Source of the DNA: an uncultured Spirochaetia bacterium
GTDB taxonomy: Bacteria > Spirochaetota > CALGPD01
NCBI GenBank assembly: GCA_937960625.1
Contig: CALGPD010000462.1
Span: 1 to 22,950 of the forward strand
Length of the DNA: 22,950 nucleotides
Direction of reading: 5' to 3'
Part shown: piece by piece, positions 1-7,746 of the stretch
Layout: every line of letters begins with the position of its first letter
Position numbering within the stretch: position 1 is the first letter of the stretch
Made by a program: the position numbers and the translations under genes
Notes under the pieces: generated by a model
Told to the model about the DNA's origin: nothing
The model's input: only the letters and a program-made list of their open reading frames with translations
Database searches by the model: none

Positions 1-802
1 AGATAAAGAAGGCGCGGGGGATCAAGGCATGATGTTCGGTTATGCTACTAATGAAACTCCAGAGTTTATGCCAATGCCAATTATGTATGCTCATAAACTT
101 ACTCATGCGTTATCTAAAGCGCGCCATGAAGGAAAAGTTGATTTCATTCGTCCTGATTCAAAATCACAGGTAACTATTGAATACGTTGATAAAAAGCCAA
201 AACGTATTGATGCTGTTGTTATATCAACTCAACATACGCCTGAGGTTGAGGATAAGGTTTTAAAAGATTATGTTCTAGAAGAAATTATTAAAAAGAACCT
301 TCCGGAAGAATACCTTGATAAAAACACTAAATATCATATCAACCCTACGGGAAGGTTTGTTCTTGGCGGGCCTCATGGTGATTGCGGTTTAACAGGAAGG
401 AAAATTATTGTAGATACTTATGGCGGCTGGGGCCGTCATGGTGGCGGAGCATTTTCAGGTAAAGACCCTACCAAAGTTGACAGAAGCGCTGCTTATATGG
501 CAAGGTATATTGCTAAAAACCTCGTTGCATCCGGCTTGGTAGAACGCTGTGAAGTTCAGCTTGCTTATGCAATTGGAGTTGTAGAGCCTGTATCTGTTAT
601 GGTAAATTCATTTGGTACGGCAAAGATAGAAGAAGATAAAATTGAAAAATTAGTTAGAGAAAAATTCAGTTTAACCCCTAAGGGTATAATTACTACCTTT
701 GATTTACGAAGGCCGATTTATAAGCAGACTGCTGCATACGGTCATTTCGGAAGAAGCGATTTCCCATGGGAAAAAACTGATATTGCTAATGAATTAAAGT
801 AA
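1..802 (+). CDS. metK: S-adenosylmethionine synthetase (methionine adenosyltransferase), 5' truncated
   Basis: This gene enters from outside the window, so its start is not visible; the frame is open from base 2. About 266 C-terminal residues of a family that is usually about 385-400 long are present. The enzyme makes S-adenosylmethionine from methionine and ATP in the cytoplasm. Both family signatures are visible: GAGDQG at bases 11-28, followed directly by MMFGYATNE, and the glycine-rich loop GGGAFSGKDPTKVDRS from about base 443. The C-terminal core (ARYIAKNLVASG, QLAYAIGV, DLRRPIYKQTAAYGHFGR) is intact. The gene is followed by a strong terminator, so it is probably the last gene of its transcript. 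An internal ATG at 29 lies inside the conserved motif and is not the real start. Confidence 0.98.
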   Translation, partial: DKEGAGDQGMMFGYATNETPEFMPMPIMYAHKLTHALSKARHEGKVDFIRPDSKSQVTIEYVDKKPKRIDAVVISTQHTPEVEDKVLKDYVLEEIIKKNLPEEYLDKNTKYHINPTGRFVLGGPHGDCGLTGRKIIVDTYGGWGRHGGGAFSGKDPTKVDRSAAYMARYIAKNLVASGLVERCEVQLAYAIGVVEPVSVMVNSFGTAKIEEDKIEKLVREKFSLTPKGIITTFDLRRPIYKQTAAYGHFGRSDFPWEKTDIANELK

Positions 803-815
803 TTTTTTATAAATT

Positions 816-854
816 AGGAGGTTTTTGTTGTTGCAAATAACCTCCTTTTATTTT
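816..854 (+). terminator. Rho-independent terminator of metK
   Basis: A perfect 8-bp stem, AGGAGGTT (816-823) with AACCTCCT (839-846), is followed by TTTTATTTTATT. It starts 13 bases after the metK stop codon and separates metK from the LysM gene downstream. Confidence 0.85.
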
Positions 855-855
855 A

Positions 856-887
856 TTGTTGAAAAAATAATAAAAAAGGTATAAATT
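856..887 (+). promoter_or_regulatory. Candidate sigma70 promoter for the LysM/response-regulator genes
   Basis: Two overlapping fits exist: TTGTTG (856-861), 18 bases, TATAAA (880-885); or TTGAAA (859-864), 17 bases, TAAATT (882-887). It sits just after the metK terminator and about 40 bases before the next start codon. The AT-rich background makes chance matches likely, so this is a moderate call. Confidence 0.4.
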
Positions 888-928
888 TAGAATTGAACAT
901 ATTTTAAATTCATATGTCGGAGAGAAGC

Positions 929-2605
929 ATGTTAAAGAATAAAAATTATATATTGTCGTTTTTCTTATTACTAACTTTATTTATGTTTTCCTGTGGAACT
1001 CCTGTTCCTGAAAAGGAAATCGCTACTGCAAAAAAAGAAATACAAAGAGCTGAGAATGCTCAGGCAAACGATCTTGATAGAGAAAACCTGGAAGAAGCAA
1101 AAACCGAATTACAAGCTGCGGAAAAATTAGTTAAAGACAAAAAAAATGAAGAAGCAACGAAAAAAGTTTTGAACTCTATTGTAAAAGCAAGATTTGCGGT
1201 TAAAAATTCAAAAAGCAAATTGCTGAAAAGTAAATTAGATAAAATTAAAGAATTAATTGCAGAAGCAAAAAGGTATCATGCTCATAAAATATCAGCGGTT
1301 AAGTTTAAATCCGGTGTTTCAAAATATGAGGCTGCAAAAAAATCTAAAGCAACAATAGATACTAATGCAAAATTATTAACTGAAAAACTTTTAAAAACTG
1401 GTGACGTTGTAGCTAAATATGAAAATTACATAAAAGATTCCGATAAAGGAATAACTTTAGCAACTCAGGCTGCAAATGACCTTGAGAGTGCGTTGGTGGA
1501 TTCAAAAGCAAGAATTCATAAACTTGAAAAAAATATTGCAGAAACAACGAACTTATTAAACCGTCTTCAAAAAGACAGAGTTATTGCAAAGAATTTTAAA
1601 GATAAACTCACTGAAATCAGACAAAAACTTAATGAAGCAAACGAATATTATAAAAAGTTTAAGTTTACTGATGATACTACTCAAGCTTTAGAGCATCTAA
1701 CTAAAGCTGAACAGCTTGCTGAACAAGCGTATGGCAGTGCAAATCAATTAAATACAGAGGGTAGAGCAAAACTTCAGGCTTTGTATAAGGATAAAGCTAA
1801 AAAAGCGTTAACAGAGGCTCAAAATCAGGTTAGCGAAGCAGAAAAGCTTTATCAAAATAGAAAGCGTCCCGTAGGAACGAGAAGAAATCCTTATATACCC
1901 AAAAGCTATAAAAAAATAAATAATAAGGCCTCTCAGAAATTAATTGCTCAATCAGATACAGCTGAAGAACCTAATGCGGAAAACTCAAGTTCACCTTCAG
2001 AGGCTAAAAAGAAATCTGAAAACTCAAAGAATTCTTCCACGCAAGAGCCCGGCACTGGTGAAGCAAAGCCGGCTGCGTCAAAACCGGAAACGAAACCTGA
2101 AAGCACAACAGAAAACAAACCTGCAAATACAGAAGAAACTACAAAAAAGAAAAAAGCTTCGGATGTTGATATTGAACGTGAGCTTGAGCAGGATGGAAAG
2201 AAAGAGAAAAATTTAAGTATAGAAGAAATGTATAAGCGCATGAAAGAAAAACTAAAGAGCGCTGATGAAAAATATAAAAAAGGGGATTATGTCGGTTCCT
2301 GGGAAGATGCTGAAGAAGCAAAAATGCTTGCAGCAAAGATAAAGGAAAAAACAAAATCAAACTCTGGAACTGCAATAAATTCCGGTAATTCACAGAAAAA
2401 GTTGGAAATTTGGAAGTATTATATTGTTAGATATAGGAGAAAAAATACTGATTGTCTATGGAGAATTGCTCTTAAACTTTATCGAGATGCAACTCTATGG
2501 CCAATGATTTGGTATGCCAACAAATTAAAGATAGCTGACCCTGATGTGATTTTTCCACGTCAAAAATTGGCTATCCCAAAGGTTAATGCCAATAGGAGAA
2601 AGTAA
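929..2605 (+). CDS. Coiled-coil (DUF4398-like) lipoprotein with C-terminal LysM domain
   Basis: Probable envelope lipoprotein that binds peptidoglycan. The ATG at 929 is preferred over the in-frame ATG at 914 because GGAGAG (918-923) lies at the right distance before 929, whereas nothing resembling a ribosome binding site precedes 914. From 929 the protein has 558 residues. A lysine-rich N-end, a hydrophobic stretch and Cys22 (LFMFSC) form a relaxed lipobox of the kind seen in spirochaetes. Next comes a long Ala/Lys/Glu-rich helical region (about residues 25-305) whose first part resembles DUF4398. It is followed by a low-complexity Ser/Pro/Glu/Lys/Thr linker (about 335-420), another short helical segment, and a LysM domain at about 496-550 (CLWRIALKLY, WYANKLKI, DPDVIFPRQKLAIP). 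The usual GDTLW turn of LysM is replaced by NTDCLW. The stop codon overlaps the next gene by one base, so the two are likely translated together. Confidence 0.8.
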   Translation: MLKNKNYILSFFLLLTLFMFSCGTPVPEKEIATAKKEIQRAENAQANDLDRENLEEAKTELQAAEKLVKDKKNEEATKKVLNSIVKARFAVKNSKSKLLKSKLDKIKELIAEAKRYHAHKISAVKFKSGVSKYEAAKKSKATIDTNAKLLTEKLLKTGDVVAKYENYIKDSDKGITLATQAANDLESALVDSKARIHKLEKNIAETTNLLNRLQKDRVIAKNFKDKLTEIRQKLNEANEYYKKFKFTDDTTQALEHLTKAEQLAEQAYGSANQLNTEGRAKLQALYKDKAKKALTEAQNQVSEAEKLYQNRKRPVGTRRNPYIPKSYKKINNKASQKLIAQSDTAEEPNAENSSSPSEAKKKSENSKNSSTQEPGTGEAKPAASKPETKPESTTENKPANTEETTKKKKASDVDIERELEQDGKKEKNLSIEEMYKRMKEKLKSADEKYKKGDYVGSWEDAEEAKMLAAKIKEKTKSNSGTAINSGNSQKKLEIWKYYIVRYRRKNTDCLWRIALKLYRDATLWPMIWYANKLKIADPDVIFPRQKLAIPKVNANRRK

Positions 2606-2964
2606 TGTCCAAAGTTCTAATTGTTGATGATTCTTTATTGTTAAGGAATATAATAAAGAATCAGTTATCTGCTCAAGGATTTGAGATAGTAGGAGAAGCA
2701 AAGAACGGGGAAGAAGCAGTAGAGTTATATTCGCAGACCAGTCCTGATTTGGTAACAATGGACATAACCATGGATGGTATGAATGGCCTTGATGCTGCTA
2801 AAGCCATACTAACAAGTGATGCGGCTGCAAATATAATTATGGTGTCTGCTCTTGGAGAAGATGAAATTATGTCCCAAGCAATAAAAATTGGGGTTAAAGA
2901 CTTTATTGTTAAACCGTTTGTCCCGGAAAGATTAATAAGTGCAGTAAAAAAAGTAGCAAAATAA
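2605..2964 (+). CDS. CheY-like single-domain response regulator
   Basis: A 119-residue receiver domain with no output domain, so it should act by binding a partner such as a flagellar switch or a kinase. All key residues are present: acidic pair Asp8/Asp9, phospho-acceptor Asp53 (VTMDITM), Ser81 (MVSALG) and Lys103 (VKPF). Its ATG overlaps the TAA of the LysM lipoprotein gene (TAATG at 2603-2607), with AGGAGA at 2594-2599 inside the upstream gene as its ribosome binding site; this indicates translational coupling. A chemoreceptor gene follows after 61 bases, which supports a chemosensory role. Whether it is the true CheY of the flagellar motor cannot be judged from this window, so no symbol is given. 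Confidence 0.92.
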   Translation: MSKVLIVDDSLLLRNIIKNQLSAQGFEIVGEAKNGEEAVELYSQTSPDLVTMDITMDGMNGLDAAKAILTSDAAANIIMVSALGEDEIMSQAIKIGVKDFIVKPFVPERLISAVKKVAK

Positions 2965-3025
2965 TAATTAATTTTATTAGTTTACCGATATACTAAATAA
3001 AACTTTATAAGGTTATACTTTAAAT

Positions 3026-4477
3026 ATGTCTAAATTTGTACCTTCAATAATTGTACTTGTTATAAATATTTTATTATTGCTTTTTTCATATATCAAGCAC
3101 AGGTTTTCTATTTTAACCAGAATTTTTTTCTTTAATATAATACTACAATCAATACTAGCATTTATTTACATTCCTGCATTTTTACTGAGGCCAACTTTAT
3201 TATATCCTGCTGTTTTTGCCAGTGAATTGTTTTTCTTGGCAATTTTAATAATTTTTGTTTATTTACCAATAAATTCAGCACTAAAAAATAAGGAAAACTT
3301 TAATAAAAGTAGAATTTATGAATTAAGCCAGATGAGAAAAATGAATCAAGTAGAATTGGACAGTATTTCTCAAGACGGAACTGAAACAAAAATTACTGAA
3401 GTCCCTTTAGAATCTGCGGCAAAAACCTCCGTTTCAGTTGAAACGGTTAAGCAATTCAAAAATACTTTTGATAATGAAGTTTTAAAGAAAATGTATAAAA
3501 TTCATTATAAAATTGATGATATATCTGAACTAATGGCTAAATTAATTGATTTTTCAAATGAATCAACGGATGCATCCATTATTGGGCAAACAATTGAAAT
3601 TATTACTTACCTTGACAGCTGCATTGAAGGAACAATTTCTGAAATGAAAAAGCAAAGCGAGACGCTGCAGATAACATTTGATGCTTTTGATATGAATAAT
3701 ATTTCTATGGAACGCGTTGACCAATATACTCAAGAAGCAAGAGTGTTGGCAGACAAACTTGAAAAAATGGCAGATGACGGCGGTGAAATAGTCTTTGAAG
3801 CTGAAAAAACAATGCATGCTATAAGCAAGGCAAGTGAGAATATGCGGGGTATTGTTGATACTATTAATGATATTTCTGAAAAAACGAATTTACTTTCAAT
3901 GAATGCAGCAATTGAAGCTGCCCGCGCCGGCCAGCACGGTAGAGGGTTTTCCGTTGTTGCTCAAGAGGTTAGAAAGCTCGCTTCAAATACACGTAAGTCT
4001 ACAGAAGAAATAAATACCGTAATAGAAATAACGAGAAACAAAATTCAGGACGGCGTTGATATGGTAGGAAAAACACGTGCCGTTTTTAAAGAAATTGTAA
4101 CCGTAATAGAAAATATTAACTCGATTAATGAAGAAATTTATACTATATCAAAACGTAATTTGATACAGGGAAAAGAAATTTTAACTGCTGTAAATATGCT
4201 TAAAGAAGTTGCTGAAAATATTATCAGTTCTTCTAACGAAGAGTTATTTACAACGAATGAGGTTGTCAGCGCAATAAAAGAAATAGAAGTTTATATTAAG
4301 GGTATAGTTAAACATTTAAAAAGCGCCAATGAAGCCTCTGGCATAATAAAGTCTAAAACAAAAGGTATTTATGAAGAACTAATTCCTGAGGCTGAGAGGC
4401 TGGAAATAGAAAATGATAATATTAATAACTCCTTGGATTCGTCTGAAGAGAACATTTTACACTCCGATGAAAAATAA
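3026..4477 (+). CDS. Methyl-accepting chemotaxis protein with three N-terminal membrane helices
   Basis: A 483-residue chemoreceptor. Residues about 5-23, 28-53 and 57-83 are hydrophobic helices with almost no connecting loops, so there is no periplasmic ligand domain; sensing may occur in the membrane or cytoplasm. No HAMP domain is obvious. The rest is a long helical coiled coil with the conserved hairpin tip (IEAARAGQHGRGF then SVVAQEVRKLA, about residues 296-318) that contacts CheA/CheW. No C-terminal CheR-docking pentapeptide is visible. The ribosome binding site is weak: AAGG lies about 14 bases upstream, and an in-frame stop just before the ATG excludes an earlier start. Directly after the TAA (4475-4477) the same frame continues for 22 codons of acidic, Ser/Thr/Pro-rich sequence to a TAG at 4544-4546, as if a tail had been cut by a nonsense change. 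Confidence 0.9.
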   Translation: MSKFVPSIIVLVINILLLLFSYIKHRFSILTRIFFFNIILQSILAFIYIPAFLLRPTLLYPAVFASELFFLAILIIFVYLPINSALKNKENFNKSRIYELSQMRKMNQVELDSISQDGTETKITEVPLESAAKTSVSVETVKQFKNTFDNEVLKKMYKIHYKIDDISELMAKLIDFSNESTDASIIGQTIEIITYLDSCIEGTISEMKKQSETLQITFDAFDMNNISMERVDQYTQEARVLADKLEKMADDGGEIVFEAEKTMHAISKASENMRGIVDTINDISEKTNLLSMNAAIEAARAGQHGRGFSVVAQEVRKLASNTRKSTEEINTVIEITRNKIQDGVDMVGKTRAVFKEIVTVIENINSINEEIYTISKRNLIQGKEILTAVNMLKEVAENIISSSNEELFTTNEVVSAIKEIEVYIKGIVKHLKSANEASGIIKSKTKGIYEELIPEAERLEIENDNINNSLDSSEENILHSDEK

Positions 4478-4556
4478 AATGAAACTCAAGAAGAAACTCC
4501 ATCCCCTTCAGAGACCGAAGGTGAAAACATTCCTGAAATTCAATAGCTAAGTTTTT

Positions 4557-5573
4557 TTATGATTTTGTTCCGTATAGAATAAAAAGAATTATTAATACCA
4601 TAAGAATTATTGCGAGCAAACTAATTGTAAAGAAAAAACTTTTTGAGTCTTTTTTAAGCTCTTCTTCAAGATTTCCACCCGGTATAGTTTTTTCTATCAT
4701 AACGTGTTCTTCCTGTTTATCCTTTTTATTGTCTTTTTTTAATTTAGATTTTTCTTCAGAAGACTCGTCATAAGGTTTTACCTTTACGTCCTCTTCACTT
4801 TCATATATAATGCTGAAAATTTTATTTCCCAAATCTACAACTATTTCCTGTACATCATTAGGCAATTTTTCATTGCTTAAAACAGTTGCAGGTATGGGTA
4901 TTTCTTCTCCAGAGGATTCGGCGTTAAGAAGTTTTGAAAAGAATTCTGCATCTTTGCCGGTAGGGTCTAACTTTACATAAATTTTGTCACCGTGATTAAC
5001 TTCCGTTATATTTATGCCTGTAACAGGCGCCAGTTCTAAGGCCATTGGAGCAAATTTTGCTTCGTTGCCTAATTTAAATTGCTGCTTCCATTTATTTTCA
5101 AGTTCTATTCTCTTTTTTTCGCTTGTTTTATTTAACTTCTCATCCAGTTCTGCTTCTATTTCTTCATTTGTTTTTTCTTCAATATTAAACTCAAAGTTAA
5201 TATTTTTATCTGCTACAACGTCCTGAAAAATCCTTGTAAAAAAACGGGATAAATCTTTTCTTTGATTGTTGATTAATATATTTATCAGTTTGTTTCTGTT
5301 TTCTTCTTTTTCGTTTTTTAGAAATTTTTCAATATGTTTTTTTAACTCAGCAGTAAACCAGGTATTTACACCTTCCGCCTGTTTTTTTTCTTCTAAATCA
5401 TCTATTATATCAAGCCAGTTTCTTGTTAGAATTGCATCACTTAATTTAGAATTTACTCCGGAAACAACTTTACATTCAGTTAGATTGTTGCCTTTAAAAT
5501 TTAATACAAATAAACCGTATTTATTTTTTAAAAAGGATTGAAAAGTACCTTTTAAAATAATTGTTTTTCCCAT
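4557..5573 (-). CDS. Unrecognised protein with C-terminal membrane anchor
   Basis: I do not recognise this family. The ATG at 5573 gives 338 residues; an in-frame TTG at 5603 is possible but would lie only about five bases after the predicted transcription start. The N-terminal third is mixed alpha/beta and begins with KTIILKGTFQSFL. The middle is rich in Lys/Glu and probably helical. A folded-looking region follows (about residues 175-265, APMALELAPVTGINI ... VQEIVVDLGNKIFSI), then a highly charged linker (DESSEEKSKLKKDNKKDKQ), then one hydrophobic helix of about 23 residues (SFFFTISLLAIILMVLIILF) only four or five residues from the end. This is the layout of a tail-anchored inner-membrane protein with its bulk in the cytoplasm. 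It converges on the chemoreceptor gene and is divergent from the Lol operon. A conserved role in signalling or membrane biology is possible but unsupported. Confidence 0.7.
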   Translation of the reverse strand: MGKTIILKGTFQSFLKNKYGLFVLNFKGNNLTECKVVSGVNSKLSDAILTRNWLDIIDDLEEKKQAEGVNTWFTAELKKHIEKFLKNEKEENRNKLINILINNQRKDLSRFFTRIFQDVVADKNINFEFNIEEKTNEEIEAELDEKLNKTSEKKRIELENKWKQQFKLGNEAKFAPMALELAPVTGINITEVNHGDKIYVKLDPTGKDAEFFSKLLNAESSGEEIPIPATVLSNEKLPNDVQEIVVDLGNKIFSIIYESEEDVKVKPYDESSEEKSKLKKDNKKDKQEEHVMIEKTIPGGNLEEELKKDSKSFFFTISLLAIILMVLIILFILYGTKS

Positions 5574-5614
5574 TGTTGTTTCTCTTAATATTATATTAGC
5601 CAAAATTTATGCAA

Positions 5615-5643
5615 ATATTAACATAGTTTAATCAAAAAATCAA
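5615..5643 (-). promoter_or_regulatory. Sigma70-type promoter of the tail-anchored protein gene
   Basis: On the minus strand TTGATT (5643-5638), a 17-base spacer and TAATAT (5620-5615) form a good -35/-10 pair. Transcription would begin near 5608, about 35 bases before the ATG at 5573. This supports the ATG rather than the upstream TTG as start. Confidence 0.5.
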
Positions 5644-5732
5644 CAAAATAAGTTTTAACTATTTTTTTATAGAATAGGAAGCGTTAAATCATTATATTTT
5701 CTTACTAATAACATTAATATTGGGAGTTTAAA

Positions 5733-7067
5733 ATCTTAAAATATCCATTATTCATTGCATATAGATATTTAAGGAGCAAGCGGCAAAAAGTTCTTATTTC
5801 AAGGATTTCTACTATTGCTTTTATTGTCGTTGTGATAGGAATTACTATTCCTGTTATGGTAATGAGTATTGTTAACGGGTTTCACGATAATATTAAATCA
5901 AAAATATTGGATAAAGATTTTCATCTTCAAGTTTACCACCGAGATGATTTATTTGAAAACTATCAGAAAACCATAAAAGATATAAAATCTATACGCGGTG
6001 TTAAGCACGTTTTTCCGTTTCACGATGGAAGGGCTATTATCAAATATGAAACGGAGAAAACAGGTATCATTGTTAGAGGATATACTCAAAATATGTTTGA
6101 TAACGATGAATCATTTAAAAAGAATTTCAAAATCGTAAAGGGCAAGGTGGATTTTAAACATAAAACAAACAGGATAGTTTTAGGTGTCCGTCTGGCTTTA
6201 AAATTAGGTTTGAAAATCGGGGATATTACAGAACTGTACGTTGACAGAAGAGAATCCTCAACGGGCTTTGATTTCGGTATAAAAAGATTTAAAGTTACTG
6301 CAATTTTTAGGTCAGGGTATGGAGAGTTTGATAAGAACATTGTATTTATTTCACTTTCAGACGCACAAAAACTTTATAATTATGAAGTTGATTATTTCGG
6401 AATTAAGTCATATAAGATTTGGGGACTTGGTGTAAAACTTAATACTCCCAATGACATACAGCGGGTTGGTCGTGAAATAAAACAAAGGTTTACAAATCTC
6501 CGTCTGCGGAATTTTGAACAATTAAACGGAAATCTGCTATATGCTTTCAGATGGGAAAAACGTTTAATGATGGTTGTATTAATAATAATGGTAATTGCAA
6601 CGGTTTTAACAGTTATGTTGATTTTAACCGTAGTAGTAATGGATAAGAAAAAAGAAATCGGAATTATGAAATCATTTGGAGTAAGCCATTCTACAATTAA
6701 AAAAATATTCGTTGCAGAGGGCTTTATAATCAGCCTTGCCGGTACTTTTTGCGGATTATTACTCGGTGTAATTTTAACTATAAATATAAAAGAAATTGCG
6801 GTTTTTATTGAATGGGTTGTAAACTCATTTATAACTATAGTTCAGGGAACTTGGATTTCTGATTTATTGGGATATAAAGAAAAAATTCCGGTATGGCAGA
6901 TTGTATCTGAAAGTTCATCTTATTCAAGAAACTTTCCTTATAGGATTGAATTTTCTGATTTATTTTTATTATCTGTAGTGACGTTATTTTGGTCATTAAT
7001 AGGAGCATTATTACCTGCTAAAAAGGCAACGCAAATTTCCGTATTAGAGGCAATCAGAAATGAATAG
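5733..7067 (+). CDS. lolE: LolC/LolE-type lipoprotein-releasing ABC transporter permease, probable ATC start
   Basis: Inner-membrane permease of the MacB/FtsX fold that, with LolD, extracts lipoproteins for transport to the outer membrane. The first conventional start in frame is GTG 5832, but that lies inside the first membrane helix. The frame is open upstream and encodes the typical family N-terminus (ILKYPLFIAYRYLRSKRQK), with no ATG, GTG or TTG available. GGGAG (5722-5726) sits six bases before an ATC at 5733, which I take as the start (444 residues). A large periplasmic domain follows helix 1. Three more helices lie near the C-end (LMMVVLIIMVIATVLTVMLI; FIISLAGTFCGLLLGVILTI; LFLLSVVTLFWSLIGALLP), with the conserved EIGIMKSFGVS loop between them. 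The gene overlaps lolD by 8 bases. Only one permease gene is present, so the complex is either a homodimer or has its partner elsewhere. Confidence 0.85.
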   Translation: MLKYPLFIAYRYLRSKRQKVLISRISTIAFIVVVIGITIPVMVMSIVNGFHDNIKSKILDKDFHLQVYHRDDLFENYQKTIKDIKSIRGVKHVFPFHDGRAIIKYETEKTGIIVRGYTQNMFDNDESFKKNFKIVKGKVDFKHKTNRIVLGVRLALKLGLKIGDITELYVDRRESSTGFDFGIKRFKVTAIFRSGYGEFDKNIVFISLSDAQKLYNYEVDYFGIKSYKIWGLGVKLNTPNDIQRVGREIKQRFTNLRLRNFEQLNGNLLYAFRWEKRLMMVVLIIMVIATVLTVMLILTVVVMDKKKEIGIMKSFGVSHSTIKKIFVAEGFIISLAGTFCGLLLGVILTINIKEIAVFIEWVVNSFITIVQGTWISDLLGYKEKIPVWQIVSESSSYSRNFPYRIEFSDLFLLSVVTLFWSLIGALLPAKKATQISVLEAIRNE

Positions 7068-7731
7068 TATTATAAAAATTGAAAACTTGGAAAAAACATT
7101 TACCAGCGGACTTTCTAAACTAAACGTTCTAAAAGGTATAAATTTAGAAATAAAAAAAGGGGAAATCGTTGCTATAGTTGGAGAAAGCGGTTCGGGTAAA
7201 AGCACATTGTTGAATATGATTGGCGGGTTAGATCATTCATCCAGGGGTAAAATTACCATATCAGGAAAAGAAATTACATCATTAAATGAGGATGAACTTA
7301 CATATATCAGAAATAAAAAGATAGGATTTGTTTTTCAATTTCATAATCTGTTATTAGATTTTACAGCATTAGAAAACGTCATGCTGCCTTTTCTCGCAAA
7401 AAAATTTAATAAATTAGAAGCAAAAAAACGTGCGGAAAAGTTGTTAAATGATGTTGGTTTAGAAAAAAGATTAGATCATAAACCTGGAGAGTTATCAGGA
7501 GGAGAGCAGCAACGCGTTGCTGTGGCAAGAGCGTTGATAAATGAACCTGAAATTATACTGGCTGATGAACCTACGGGTAATCTCGACCTCGATAACAGTG
7601 AAACAGTAAGAAAACTTTTATGGGGCCTTGCAAAAAAATACGGTTTAACTTTAATAGTAGTAACGCATAATTTGGAGATAGCTAAAATGGCAGATAGAAT
7701 GCTGACCCTATATTATGGGGAATTAAAATAA
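7060..7731 (+). CDS. lolD: LolD-type ABC transporter ATPase
   Basis: A 223-residue cytoplasmic ATPase that powers the adjacent permease. All ABC motifs are intact: Walker A GESGSGKST (41-49), Q-loop Gln93, signature LSGGEQQR (145-152), Walker B IILADEP (165-171), D-loop NLD (174-176) and the switch His203. The sequence belongs to the LolD/MacB/FtsE group; overlap with a LolC/E-type permease gene selects lolD as the best name, although a MacB-like exporter of another substrate cannot be excluded. The start codon lies within the last 8 bases of the permease gene, so the two are translationally coupled. A stretch of only 15 bases separates it from the aminotransferase gene, suggesting one transcript. 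Confidence 0.92.
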   Translation: MNSIIKIENLEKTFTSGLSKLNVLKGINLEIKKGEIVAIVGESGSGKSTLLNMIGGLDHSSRGKITISGKEITSLNEDELTYIRNKKIGFVFQFHNLLLDFTALENVMLPFLAKKFNKLEAKKRAEKLLNDVGLEKRLDHKPGELSGGEQQRVAVARALINEPEIILADEPTGNLDLDNSETVRKLLWGLAKKYGLTLIVVTHNLEIAKMADRMLTLYYGELK

Positions 7732-7746
7732 ATTTGGAGAGTTTTG

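Noticed and set aside
1944..2393. Overlapping frames on both strands inside the low-complexity linker of the LysM protein
   Set aside because: Shadows of a repetitive Lys/Glu/Ser-rich coding sequence; the translated products are low complexity and lack start signals.
2977..2996. TTAGTTTA-CCGA-TATACTAA hairpin between the response regulator and chemoreceptor genes
   Set aside because: It is AT-rich with a mismatch and has no T-run. It is likely to arise by chance in this composition and was not listed as a terminator.
5832..7067. GTG 5832 as the start of the Lol permease
   Set aside because: It lies inside the first membrane helix and discards the conserved N-terminus encoded in the same open frame.
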